A stretch of DNA of 64,000 bases from NCBI RefSeq assembly GCF_003429095.1, contig NZ_QVTE01000024.1, positions 1-64,000 on the forward strand, read 5' to 3'. Positions 7,317 to 15,865 of this stretch are shown here, piece after piece. Made by a program: the position numbers and the translations under genes. Each line of letters starts with the position of its first letter. Positions within the stretch are counted from its first letter, which is position 1. Origin of the DNA: Peribacillus saganii (lineage in GTDB: Bacteria; Bacillota; Bacilli; Bacillales; DSM-1321). The notes under the pieces are model-generated. The model worked only from the letters and a program-made list of their open reading frames with translations. It searched no databases and was not told the origin of the DNA.

Positions 7317-8714
7317 ATGCCACGGTATGAGACGAGGAAAATCGTGTTTTCAAAGAATGATTTGCCTAAGGATATAAAGGCTGGGGATGTTCGGAAGTAT
7401 TTTAGCAGTCAGATCAGGATTAAGGATTTACATCATACGAACCAGTATGGAAATTTTATACTGTGTGACTATATTTTTGATGCAGAGGAGAAGGAGCGGG
7501 TCGATGCACCTTGGGATATTAAAAAAGGAGTTTTAGTGAATGAAAATAACCCATATGAGCTTTTGCATGTTCTTACCGTTCGTTCCGTTTATCAGATGCC
7601 TACTACCGTCGGATACATGGTTAAGAACCGAAACAACGGTGAGATAATGGGGTTAAGTTATAAACAAACCTGGAACTTGCTATACCATGAAGGGGCCACG
7701 AATGCCGAGGCTACTATAAGTCGATATGGAAAGTTTACAACACATTTGCTGGATACGATTGATGAACTCCCTTCATTGAGCAGTTCTTACTGGCAACTCT
7801 CACCCATTGATGAAAATGAAAAATTGTTGGTCCCATTAACAAAGGAGGTTATGAAGGAATTGGAAAAGTCGTTAAAACGTGTGATTAATGAAGGGCTTAA
7901 GAAAAGAATTAGGCGGTTAAGTGCTGAACAATCCAATAAAGATTATGAGGCTATGGACCTTGTGGCAGAAAGGATAAGAACAGCCAACAAGATTACAGTG
8001 TTAACGGGTGCAGGTATTTCAACAATGAGCGGGATTCCTGATTATCGTTCTGCAGCAGCTGGGGTTTGGCAGCAGAAGCCTGATTTGCTTCGGTCACTTA
8101 ATCAACAAACGTTTTTAGAGGATCCCAAGCAATTTTGGGACAGTTACTACGATTTATTTGCGGTTACTTTAAATGAAATTATTCCGTATCAAACGAATGA
8201 AGCAGTAGTAACAGCTATTGATATGATCAATCCAAATGAAGGTCATCAGTTTTTTGCCAAGCTTGAGGAGACGGGTAAGAACGTGACAATTTTAACTCAA
8301 AATGTCGATGGACTGCATCAAAAGGCTGGGAGTAGAAATGTGCTAGAAATCCATGGGAATGTCACAACTTGTTCCTGCTTGGAATGCGGAAGAACTTATC
8401 GTTTGAAAGAGGTTTTTAAAGTGGGGTCCATCCCTCGTTGCGAATGTGGGCATGTGTTACGCCCAAATGTGGTTTTTTTTGGTGATGCCGTTCAACAGTT
8501 TGATCGTGGTGAGGAGGCCATTGTTAACAGTGATTTAATTATTGTTGCGGGAACATCCTTACAGGTATCCCCTTTTAATCAACTACCAAGGCTTGCAGCT
8601 GCCAATGATATTCCAGTCGTGTATATCAATGGAGAGGCCCCAGATGACGAATTTGATTATGTTTTACAAGGAAATATCTCCGAGATTTGCGGGATACTAG
8701 AACAAAAACAATAA
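7317..8714 (+). CDS. Sir2-family NAD-dependent enzyme with an extra N-terminal domain
   Basis: About 465 residues. The last ~250 are a Sir2 (sirtuin) domain: NAD-binding GAGISTMSGIPDYR, TQNVDGLHQKAG, catalytic His in LEIHGNV, a four-cysteine zinc site (CSCLECG ... CECG), VVFFGD and AGTSLQVSP. All expected catalytic positions are present, so NAD-dependent deacylase or ADP-ribosyl chemistry is likely. The first ~210 residues are an unrecognised domain ending in a basic helix. The start is the ATG with AAGGGGG 9 nt upstream; an in-frame TTG at 7311 is too close to it. Downstream are the zinc-ribbon/FtsZ-like gene and an ADP-ribosylglycohydrolase, a context rich in NAD/ADP-ribose chemistry. Confidence 0.85.
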   Translation: MPRYETRKIVFSKNDLPKDIKAGDVRKYFSSQIRIKDLHHTNQYGNFILCDYIFDAEEKERVDAPWDIKKGVLVNENNPYELLHVLTVRSVYQMPTTVGYMVKNRNNGEIMGLSYKQTWNLLYHEGATNAEATISRYGKFTTHLLDTIDELPSLSSSYWQLSPIDENEKLLVPLTKEVMKELEKSLKRVINEGLKKRIRRLSAEQSNKDYEAMDLVAERIRTANKITVLTGAGISTMSGIPDYRSAAAGVWQQKPDLLRSLNQQTFLEDPKQFWDSYYDLFAVTLNEIIPYQTNEAVVTAIDMINPNEGHQFFAKLEETGKNVTILTQNVDGLHQKAGSRNVLEIHGNVTTCSCLECGRTYRLKEVFKVGSIPRCECGHVLRPNVVFFGDAVQQFDRGEEAIVNSDLIIVAGTSLQVSPFNQLPRLAAANDIPVVYINGEAPDDEFDYVLQGNISEICGILEQKQ

Positions 8715-8754
8715 AAAGAGCCAGATTGTTGATATTTTATCGGATCTTGATTAT

Positions 8755-8870
8755 GGAGCGATTTCTTGATTGAAAGAAGCCCGCAAAGAGAAAGGAATTA
8801 GCTTGTGGATTGATTTCTTGTCCGAAAGAAAGCCCACAAAGAGACAGGATTTAGCATGTGAAGCGATTTA
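8755..8870. repeat. Two and a part degenerate repeats with ~52 bp period
   Basis: GCGATTTCTTG...GAAAGAA GCCCGCAAAGAGA...GGAATTAGC is repeated once, imperfectly, from 8807, and a third copy begins near 8860 (GAAGCGATTTA). The unit differs in sequence from the 51 bp arrays at 52256 and 62081 but has almost the same period. It fills the spacer between the Sir2 gene and the 8923 gene. A short GC-rich inverted repeat (AGGGGGGC/GCTCCCCT, 8872-8897) follows, without a T run. Confidence 0.6.
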
Positions 8871-8922
8871 TTAGGGGGGCATCCATAAACGCTCCCCTAA
8901 ATGGTGAAAGCGGGGTAATGAA

Positions 8923-9825
8923 ATGGTAATGAGTGTACATCACTATCAATGTGAGTGTGGCTGGAGCGGTCAATGGATAACAGGTGGCTTTAGAAGGATG
9001 AGAACGTTAATTGAGAGAGTAGAGGAGCAGCTGTTGTCAGCCAAAAATCTTCAGGCCAGATCAGTTTGGCGCGAACTCTATCAAAAAATCTTGAAAGAGG
9101 AAATAGTGGAGGCGGAATGCCGAAGTGGATTGACCATTTGCTTTCATTGTAAAAATAGCCATGAACAACTAGCGCTTTATGATTCTGACAATGGTTCGGT
9201 ACTGCATGCGTTGTTATGTAATACGTGCGGAAGAGAGGCGGTGATTTATCATGCCCCTGAAACGATTCCTTGCCCGTGTTGTTACACGTTGGTAAATGCG
9301 GGACCGGCCTTATCACCCGAACTCATACTCCAAAGAAAGCTAGCCCAATGTAAGGTAAGCATGCCTACTACGCTTAGGGAGACAGTGTTAATAGCTGTTG
9401 GGGGCCAGGCAATTTCCTACCTAGAGCCCATAAAACGGGATTTGCCTTTTTCGATTGTGGCGATTGAAAAGGCCAAAAATCCTCGTGACCATTACCAATG
9501 TATGAGGAACGTAAAAAAGGTTTTTTTACAAACTAGTTTTGAACATGATTTTGAGGCGGAACTAGCAATCCTATTGGTACAACAATTGCGTTTAATGGAG
9601 GTAGAAGTGGTTACATTGATTATTACTCCACCAATCTTTGAAGGTCATCGAAGGTTGGGTAAGGTAATGGAATATGTAAAGGAACTCCAGAAATTTTCAA
9701 AGGAGACAATTCTATTATCAGGGGCAGCTCTGGAAAAGGATTTTGGTTCTTCGGTAGACTTATATAAGGAACATATTCCAGCGCATTTGAGGGATATTTT
9801 GATAGCGAAGGGGTGTCATTCATGA
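8923..9825 (+). CDS. Zinc-ribbon protein with FtsZ/tubulin-like C-terminal half
   Basis: 300 residues. The N-terminal 130 carry four cysteine pairs: CEC (YQCECGWSG), CFHC, CNTC and CPCC, suggesting two zinc ribbons separated by a helical insert. From about residue 150 the order of elements recalls the FtsZ nucleotide-binding fold: a first strand plus glycine turn (TVLIAVGGQAISYLEP), a second strand (FSIVAIEKAKN) and, later, VVTLIITPPIFEGHRR, which closely parallels the FtsZ motif VVTxPFxFEGxxR. The GGGTGTG phosphate loop of FtsZ is not visible, so GTP binding may be lost. Family assignment is by eye. The gene sits between a Sir2 gene and an ADP-ribosylglycohydrolase. Start supported by AAAGCGGGG 7 nt upstream. 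Confidence 0.55.
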   Translation: MVMSVHHYQCECGWSGQWITGGFRRMRTLIERVEEQLLSAKNLQARSVWRELYQKILKEEIVEAECRSGLTICFHCKNSHEQLALYDSDNGSVLHALLCNTCGREAVIYHAPETIPCPCCYTLVNAGPALSPELILQRKLAQCKVSMPTTLRETVLIAVGGQAISYLEPIKRDLPFSIVAIEKAKNPRDHYQCMRNVKKVFLQTSFEHDFEAELAILLVQQLRLMEVEVVTLIITPPIFEGHRRLGKVMEYVKELQKFSKETILLSGAALEKDFGSSVDLYKEHIPAHLRDILIAKGCHS

Positions 9826-9846
9826 GACCCACCCCTTGATATATAG

Positions 9847-10050
9847 TTAATTATTGTCTCCAAATGCTTCCCACATGGGGCAGTAAGAACCTTCCCCTAT
9901 CAAAACTCCATGAAAAGGACTAAGGGGTTTTTGACAAGAAGCGGCTTGTTCCTTGGCATTGAAATGGGAAGCGGTAAAGTCTATTTCTCTTCTGCCAGAC
10001 TAATACCGGCAGGAGGCACATACCTGTTGCTCTTCACTCCATGCAGACAT
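9847..10050 (-). pseudogene. Small cysteine-motif gene with an in-frame TAG
   Basis: On the minus strand an ATG at 10050 with GGAG 8 nt upstream opens a 67-codon frame. Codon 17 is TAG, directly after CASCRY. After the TAG the frame continues with SCQKPLSPFHGVLIGEG and YCPMWEAFGDNN, which looks like real protein with Cys pairs for metal binding. The most likely reading is a nonsense-inactivated small zinc protein. Amber readthrough or a sequencing error are alternatives. Confidence 0.45.
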
Positions 10051-10147
10051 AAGATCAACTCCGTATAGATTTATAGATTCATTGTAAATATCATCCACCA
10101 CTTTTTATGTCGTGGTGTTATTGTATAAATGAGTAGAGGTGAATTTC

Positions 10148-11026
10148 ATGTTAAATAAAATTAAAGGTGCATTATTCGGATTTGCTATTGGTGACGCGTT
10201 GGGCGGAACGACTGAATTTTTAACAAAAGATGAAATAAAGAAACGATATGGTTATGTAAAGGAAATCATTGGCGGCGGTTGCTGGAACTTAGCAAAAGGA
10301 GAAACCACTGATGATACAGCAATGACCTTGGCTGTAGCGCGAGGAATTTTAAAAAATCCGGCAGAGGCAGTGGAGGCCATTGGAGAGGAATTCCTAAAAT
10401 GGTATGCTTCCGGCCCAAAGGATGTCGGGATTATTATTAGTACAGTATTGAGGCATTTCAACGACGGAAATTGGTTTGAGACTGCTAAAAAGGCACATTA
10501 TGAATATCTCGGCGAAATGACGGCTGGTAACGGCTCCTTGATGCGCTGTCTACCAATCGCCTTAGCCTACAAAGACATAGAAGAAGTCGAAGCGATCACA
10601 AGAAAACAATCGAAAATGACCCACTATGATTCTAAAGCCGACGAAGCCTGCATCATATATAACCGAGTCGCTTATCACGTCCTACATGGCAAAGATTTAA
10701 AAGAAGCAATCCGAGATGAAATCAAAGGGACTATTTATGACCTTGCTTTAAACGGCGAGACGCCAACGTGTCCACCTAGTGGATTTGTTGTTCACACCAT
10801 GCATTGGGTCCTTTATTGGCTATTAAACTCTGATTCATATTTAGATGTAGTCATCGGTGCAACCAATGAGGGAGATGACTCTGATACAATAGCGGCAATT
10901 GCAGGAGGATTGGCGGGGCTCGCTTGTGGTTATGATAGGCTGCCTAGGGAATATGTGGATGTTTTATTGGAGAAAGATGAAATAGAGCGAGTATCGACCC
11001 AGTTGGGACGGGAATCAGGTGCCTGA
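10148..11026 (+). CDS. ADP-ribosylglycohydrolase (DraG/ARH family)
   Basis: About 292 residues. Contains the family's metal-binding motifs in order: GDALGG near the N-terminus, ETTDDTAM, GNGSLMR in the middle, a THYD motif, and GDDSDTIAAIAGGLAG near the C-terminus. These coordinate two Mg ions and bind ADP-ribose, so removal of ADP-ribose from protein, nucleic acid or a small molecule is expected. Start at the ATG 10148 with AGAGGTG 6 nt upstream, rather than the GTG 9 nt earlier. The last codons and TGA stop come from the dispersed repeat inserted at 11018, so the native C-terminus was probably replaced. It lies downstream of the Sir2 and FtsZ-like genes in the same direction. Confidence 0.88.
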   Translation: MLNKIKGALFGFAIGDALGGTTEFLTKDEIKKRYGYVKEIIGGGCWNLAKGETTDDTAMTLAVARGILKNPAEAVEAIGEEFLKWYASGPKDVGIIISTVLRHFNDGNWFETAKKAHYEYLGEMTAGNGSLMRCLPIALAYKDIEEVEAITRKQSKMTHYDSKADEACIIYNRVAYHVLHGKDLKEAIRDEIKGTIYDLALNGETPTCPPSGFVVHTMHWVLYWLLNSDSYLDVVIGATNEGDDSDTIAAIAGGLAGLACGYDRLPREYVDVLLEKDEIERVSTQLGRESGA

Positions 11027-11180
11027 CCCCACATGCGTTAAAGTGTCAAAGATTTGCTTGGTTACCGTTGAGCATTTTTTTGTTTCTAACAAATGGGGCA
11101 GGCAGTTTAATATTATTTTACAGCTTGGGAAAGAATGGTACCTGACCCCACATACTGCATCATCTAAATTAATTATTAAG
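11018..11180 (+). repeat. RAYT-associated dispersed repeat, copy 3
   Basis: A third near-complete copy: GGTGCCTGACCCCACATGCG start, internal inverted core GGGGCAGGCA at 11095-11104, second direct core at 11140-11153 and an AT-rich tail. It is about 8 bp shorter inside than copies 1 and 2. Its first bases supply the TGA stop of the ADP-ribosylglycohydrolase gene. Confidence 0.8.
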
Positions 11181-11302
11181 GTAATTAAATATTATTTCCT
11201 AACTACTTGTTCTTTCTCGATAGTAAATAACTTCAGTGGGATTTTTTTATAACTCATTAATAAATAATTTCATTAATCAATTGTTTGATTAAATTTGAAA
11301 TA

Positions 11303-11336
11303 GGTTAACCGAACACTTACGGTTAAGCTTTTTTTC
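11303..11336 (+). terminator. Intrinsic terminator
   Basis: TTAACCG/CGGTTAA stem with an 8 nt loop, then GCTTTTTTT. It lies ~280 bp after the ADP-ribosylglycohydrolase and beyond the repeat copy, so it may be that gene's original terminator displaced by the insertion. Confidence 0.7.
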
Positions 11337-11471
11337 TTATGCTATTACTTTACCGTAATCTCCACGACTCTATATGTATACAGAAGAGTGACGAGGAAAG
11401 AAAATTGGGATGTTTGGAGAAGGTGTGAGGGTAAAGAGCTGTGCGATGGAGATAAGATTTAGTTTAAGGGG

Positions 11472-11520
11472 GAAAAAAGAAAGGCAAAGAAAAAATTTGA
11501 TTTGTTCATTTTGCCTTTCT
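11472..11520 (-). terminator. Terminator of the 11603 gene
   Basis: Inverted repeat AGAAAGGCAAA/TTTGCCTTTCT with a ~21 nt loop; on the minus strand it is followed by TTTTTT. It lies ~80 bp past the minus-strand gene ending at 11603. The rest of 11337-11602 holds no gene I can support. Confidence 0.7.
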
Positions 11521-11602
11521 TATTTATTGCTTGGGGTATTTACTAGTTATAAAATACATATTTAACCTAAGGTATTAAGCTCCTTATATGAAGTACGTCA
11601 AC

Positions 11603-12484
11603 TTAGAAGAAGGTAATAAGTATGTGCTTTATGAAATCAGCAAAAGAGAATATCTTTTTGGCATCTATAGCTATTAACCCTAGAAGGAGGGCCGCAACGG
11701 CAACGACTAGGTTTGTTTGGGAAATTTTGGCAATATTTTTGTCCAGAGTTCTTCCTCCCATTGTATCGATAATATGCTGCCACAGCTTTACTAATTGATC
11801 TTCCGATAATTCTGTTGTCTCATTTTTCATTTTTCTTTTATCTTTAATTTCATATAAACATGATTGATAGATAGCATTTATCATAGCCTTAGAGAAATCG
11901 TCACTGACTTTTTCTTTAGAAGTAATAATAGTTGACGGAATACTTATTCTAATATTATATTTTTTTCCAAATGGCATAATGGCACTTGGTTCGCTAATAT
12001 CAAAAGTCATTGTAGTTGTATCATTAGAAAACACAGCATCTTCTTTACTGAATCTAAGAAACTGGCGATTCTTTAGAAATATTAATTGATAGGTATCACA
12101 ATGCTTAAAATCATAGACTTTATTTGGATTAATAATACTATTTGTAATGATATTTTTTGAATAATCATTGAACACTTTTCTTATTTTCCTTAAATCAATA
12201 TCAATTCGTTCTCCTGTTAATTGAAAACGAAAGATAAGCCGATGATGATAATAGCCCATAGAGGCGGAGGTTATTTTTGTAAGTGGGATCTTCGTTTGAA
12301 TCTCACTTATATCTAATTGATACATTTTCCATCTGCTGTTTGGTTGTATATTTTTTAGTTTTAATCCATCTGTGCTATTAATATTTTCATTGATTTTATT
12401 TAATTCCCTATCGTTGAATACTTTATTCTTTTTGTCCTCGTCTTTAAATGTAAATAATCCAAGGATATAAACTTCAGCTTTCAT
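11603..12484 (-). CDS. Hypothetical protein with one C-terminal membrane segment
   Basis: 293 residues, basic and asparagine/lysine-rich. The first 200 residues alternate beta strands and look soluble; a helical stretch follows (ELSEDQLVKLWQHIIDTMGG), then a hydrophobic segment LVVAVAALLLGLIAI about 30 residues from the end. No signal peptide, so a tail-anchored or C-in membrane protein with a cytoplasmic N-terminal domain is likely. GAGGAAGG upstream of the ATG fits the start. No family recognised. Confidence 0.6.
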   Translation of the reverse strand: MKAEVYILGLFTFKDEDKKNKVFNDRELNKINENINSTDGLKLKNIQPNSRWKMYQLDISEIQTKIPLTKITSASMGYYHHRLIFRFQLTGERIDIDLRKIRKVFNDYSKNIITNSIINPNKVYDFKHCDTYQLIFLKNRQFLRFSKEDAVFSNDTTTMTFDISEPSAIMPFGKKYNIRISIPSTIITSKEKVSDDFSKAMINAIYQSCLYEIKDKRKMKNETTELSEDQLVKLWQHIIDTMGGRTLDKNIAKISQTNLVVAVAALLLGLIAIDAKKIFSFADFIKHILITFF

Positions 12485-12639
12485 CTCTTGCTTCCTTCCT
12501 CACCATTTATTTCAATATTTTACCATGATTTTAATGTATCTATATTAAAAATTAATAAGTGTTTGAAAAGAATGGTATGATTAAAATAACAATTGTGGAT
12601 TGGGTTGTATAAACTCATTAGACTAGGAAGGCAGATAAA

Positions 12640-13338
12640 ATGAAATATAAAATGATTGTATTCGACCTGGATGGAACTCTTGCTGAAGCTGGTAAAGGGA
12701 TTGAAAGACATGTTGCGAATCAAATTAAAGATCTAGAGGAAATGGGCTACACCATTGTTTTTAACTCAGGAAAAAATGCTGCATACCTTTCTGGGTTCGC
12801 AAGGGGAATCGGCATCAGTAGACCCATAGTCATCGGTGAAAACGGGAGTATCCTCTTATATCCATTTGAAAATAGAGAAATTCAGCTTGTTGAAAGAGGA
12901 GACATACTAGATGAAATCAAGGAAAAGGTCCTTGAAACCTTCACTGATAAAGTTTGGCTCCAACCCAATCAAGTAGCCTTAACATTCTTTCCTAAAAACA
13001 GAGAACACATCACAGAGTTATCTGAGTTTATGAGTGACTTAGTCAATCAACACGAAGATGGTTATGTGATGTACACTCATATAGATGCCATAGATATCAT
13101 CCCGAAAAACGTACATAAAGGAGTCTCTATGCTAGAGCTTTTTCGTCAAGAAAAAATAACAAAAGATGAAGTTATTGCAGTTGGTGACTCCACTAACGAC
13201 ATACCGATGCTTACAGAAGCAGGCCTATCCATTATAATTGGTAACAAACTTAAACTAGAGGGTGCAAAGCAATTTGATACGATTGAAGAGGCGCTAGAGT
13301 TTATTAAGCGTCAGGGACTGTCCTTGGGCAGATTGTAA
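12640..13338 (+). CDS. HAD-superfamily (Cof/IIB type) phosphatase
   Basis: 232 residues. Motif I is FDLDGTL (nucleophile and acid aspartates), followed by the usual helix; FNSGKN fits motif II, PKNVHKGVSML gives the motif III lysine and GDSTNDIPML is motif IV. The inserted cap between residues ~80 and 150 is of the IIB kind found in Cof-type and sucrose/phosphoglycolate-type phosphatases. Substrate cannot be assigned; a small phosphorylated metabolite is usual. AGGAAGG 8 nt upstream supports the start. The IS21 element inserted ~150 bp downstream separates it from a terminator at 15866 that may have been its own. Confidence 0.8.
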   Translation: MKYKMIVFDLDGTLAEAGKGIERHVANQIKDLEEMGYTIVFNSGKNAAYLSGFARGIGISRPIVIGENGSILLYPFENREIQLVERGDILDEIKEKVLETFTDKVWLQPNQVALTFFPKNREHITELSEFMSDLVNQHEDGYVMYTHIDAIDIIPKNVHKGVSMLELFRQEKITKDEVIAVGDSTNDIPMLTEAGLSIIIGNKLKLEGAKQFDTIEEALEFIKRQGLSLGRL

Positions 13339-13558
13339 GATTTGTTTTTCTGTGAAGAACAGCGAGATTGTTGTTTCTATGCTTAATATTTAGGTTTAGT
13401 TTTATTAGTTTTCTTATAGATATTATCGATATGGATACGGAAATCTATTAAAAAAGCCTAGCTTTCAATCGAGGGCACTGAAAAAGTTGTATTTTGCAAG
13501 AAAAAAGTGCAGAGTTGCGCAAGACTATTTGCAGAGTTTTGCCACCCAATTTCAATAA

Positions 13559-14284
13559 CTATCTGGCCTTAGACAGTGCGTTTGAAAGCCTGTAACTTCC
13601 ACCATTGAACGTTAAGACGTGTGCGTGATGAATTAATCGATCTACTAAAGCAGCTGTTAATCTTGAGTCAATAAATATGCGATTCCATTGACTAAACTCA
13701 AGATTTGAAGTAATGATTATGCTTTTCTGTTCATACCAATCTGCAATAAGTTGAAACAATAATTCTGATCCTTCCTTGCTGAAAGGTAGATAGCCCATTT
13801 CGTCCAGAATAATTAAATCTACCTTTTCAAACCGTTTCCTAAAGGAAGGCAATTTTTCCTGTTTTAATGCCTGTTCTAATTGTTCGATGAGGAGAGAAAC
13901 ACGATAGAATCTCACCTCATATCCCATTTCACATGCTTTTCTTCCTAATCCTGTTGCTAAATGGGACTTTCCAGTCCCAGGTGAGCCAATTAATACGACA
14001 TTCTGTTTTTGTTTGATAAAATCAAGGCTCATTAAACAATCTTTATCGATTTGTGTTGGAAATCGAATTCTCTCGTTCCATTCATAATTACTTAAACTCT
14101 TAGAGTCTAAAAATTTGGCATTTTTTATAAGGCGCTGCACCTTTGCTTTATCGCGTAAACGAAACTCTTCTTTAAATAACGATTCTAAATATTGTGTAGG
14201 AGAGTCGAATTGGATTGTCTCGTAAATTTCCGAAACATAGGCCAATCTTAATAACTTACACATAGAACGGATAGTGTCACTCAT
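13559..14284 (-). CDS. istB: IS21 helper ATPase IstB
   Basis: 241 residues. AAA+ ATPase with Walker A GSPGTGKSHLA and Walker B LIILDEMGYL, sensor-like IITSNLEFSQW, and the C-terminal LIHHAHVLTFNGGSYRL motif common to IstB proteins. It loads on target DNA and stimulates the transposase. The gene follows istA with only a 2 bp gap, the normal IS21 arrangement. Length matches the family (about 245-260). Confidence 0.93.
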   Translation of the reverse strand: MSDTIRSMCKLLRLAYVSEIYETIQFDSPTQYLESLFKEEFRLRDKAKVQRLIKNAKFLDSKSLSNYEWNERIRFPTQIDKDCLMSLDFIKQKQNVVLIGSPGTGKSHLATGLGRKACEMGYEVRFYRVSLLIEQLEQALKQEKLPSFRKRFEKVDLIILDEMGYLPFSKEGSELLFQLIADWYEQKSIIITSNLEFSQWNRIFIDSRLTAALVDRLIHHAHVLTFNGGSYRLSNALSKAR

Positions 14285-14286
14285 AA

Positions 14287-15696
14287 TTACTCACTCCTTT
14301 CTAGTGGCGCCAAGGAATCATACTCCGACCAGTCTAGCCCGAAGGGGTTCTCGTTCTTCCCAGAAATTAAATCAAAAAATTCCTCATTAATTCTTTTCAT
14401 ATCATGTGTTACGAGTAAATTAACTAATTCTAGTAATCTCTCTTTGCGAACCACTAAATCATCAACCATCAAGTAATCATTAACTCGTCCCGGTAGGTAT
14501 TTTTGATATCTTGAATAAGGGACTACTCTTGGTTTTCGAATCCAATCCTTGAAGATTGATATCCATGGAATAGCTCGTTTTTTGTTCATGTATGGTCTAA
14601 AATCTTCTAACAGAATTTCCCCATCGGAGGAAACAGCTTTAAATTTATCCCAATTTAATACGAAATAAATAAATGGATAATTTGATGCTTTTGGAATATG
14701 TATTAATGTATTATCTATCTTCGCTTCATTAAACTTATTCACCTTTGTTTCTACCTCTTTAAAGACTGGATAATCTTCCGTTGGTAACTCTAGTAAAAAG
14801 TTCTTCTCTATATTCCAAAGATCCTCAATCATTACTTGTTTTTCATAATGAAGTCTTTGCCTATCGTTTTGCAGTTGAACACGAAGTGTTTCCGTTAATT
14901 CTTCATAGCTATTCATTACTGGAGATGTTGTAAAAAAGTTGTACCGAATATAACCTACTTTATTTTCAACACTACCCTTCTCATGTCCACTGCGTGGATT
15001 ACAAACCTGGACTTCAAACCCATAATGGTTTTGGAATTGGATAAAAGCATCTGTTAATTTTGCTTCTTCGGTTTTTGATCTCACCTTCTTAACGGCTGGT
15101 GTTAAATTATCAATTCTTATTCTTCGGGGAACACCCTCCGATTGTGAAAATAAGAGTTTCAGCCCCTGAAGAAAACATTCTTGATTTTCGGATGGTAATG
15201 GTACCGCAAAAGCTGTATTACTATGTGGATAGGACATGACTAATACATGAGTATCCATAAACTCTCCATCTTTTACAACTTCCATTAAGCCAAAGTCTAC
15301 TTGTGCTTCGCCTGGAGGATGTTCTAACCGATCGTGACCTTTATCAAGTTCTTCGTTATGGCTATTTTCCCAGTCGGATATAAAATAACAGACTGTTCTG
15401 TAAGAACCAGTAAAACCAAGGTCCAAAAGTTCTTTAAACATCTGTTTTTTTGTTCGCCTTAACTTTTTCTTTAATTTGCTATCTTCAAAGAGCCAATCTG
15501 AAACTATTTCTCCCCATTTATCTGTATACATCATTCCATTGGATTGTTTAATCTTAGAATCAGGTAATTGATCCTCATCGGCATATTTCTTAGCTGTCCT
15601 CCAATTAATCCCTAATGTTTCCTTAATCTTTGTTATAGATAATCCTTTTTTGTTTCTTAGGTGTTTGATACAATTAATATCAGACATTGCTAGCAT
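14287..15696 (-). CDS. istA: IS21 transposase IstA
   Basis: About 469 residues. N-terminal helix-turn-helix (LSITKIKETLGINWRTAKKY), then the DDE integrase core: first Asp in AQVDFGLMEV, second in RRIRIDNLTP, Glu in GSVENKVGYIR. The reading frame is open back to 15822, inside the terminal repeats. I take the ATG at 15696, or 15687, because GGAGG and AAAGG tracts lie just before them. Upstream residues would be encoded by the transposase-binding end, so they are unlikely to be protein. Expressed with istB. Confidence 0.9.
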   Translation of the reverse strand: MLAMSDINCIKHLRNKKGLSITKIKETLGINWRTAKKYADEDQLPDSKIKQSNGMMYTDKWGEIVSDWLFEDSKLKKKLRRTKKQMFKELLDLGFTGSYRTVCYFISDWENSHNEELDKGHDRLEHPPGEAQVDFGLMEVVKDGEFMDTHVLVMSYPHSNTAFAVPLPSENQECFLQGLKLLFSQSEGVPRRIRIDNLTPAVKKVRSKTEEAKLTDAFIQFQNHYGFEVQVCNPRSGHEKGSVENKVGYIRYNFFTTSPVMNSYEELTETLRVQLQNDRQRLHYEKQVMIEDLWNIEKNFLLELPTEDYPVFKEVETKVNKFNEAKIDNTLIHIPKASNYPFIYFVLNWDKFKAVSSDGEILLEDFRPYMNKKRAIPWISIFKDWIRKPRVVPYSRYQKYLPGRVNDYLMVDDLVVRKERLLELVNLLVTHDMKRINEEFFDLISGKNENPFGLDWSEYDSLAPLERSE

Positions 15697-15865
15697 CCTT
15701 TCATGATCCTCCACTCTGTATTGATTCGACACCATTACAGTAGAGGGACTTGGGGTGGCTGGCAAGTCTTTTTTTATGCACCTATTAAATAAAGTGCAGG
15801 ACTCTGCATTTTCCTTTTGCAAAGCTCTGCACTTCTATTTTGCAATACACAAAAGTCCTCTAAAT

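Larger units (their letters stand above)
13487..15850 (-). mobile_element. Complete IS21-family insertion sequence
   Basis: 2,364 bp, two genes (istA, istB) on the minus strand. Left end begins TTGTATTTTGCAAG and right end, read inward, GTGTATTGCAAAATAG. Both ends then share AAGTGCAGAG and several TGCAR boxes, the multiple transposase sites typical of IS21. The flanks carry AAAAG on both sides (13482-13486 and 15851-15855), a 5 bp target duplication. Both genes look intact, so the element may be active and recent. Confidence 0.9.

Noticed and set aside
11019-11252. 77-codon frame starting in the dispersed repeat
   Set aside because: It runs through repeat sequence and AT-rich spacer, is not protein-like, and has no ribosome site; equivalent frames differ in the other repeat copies.
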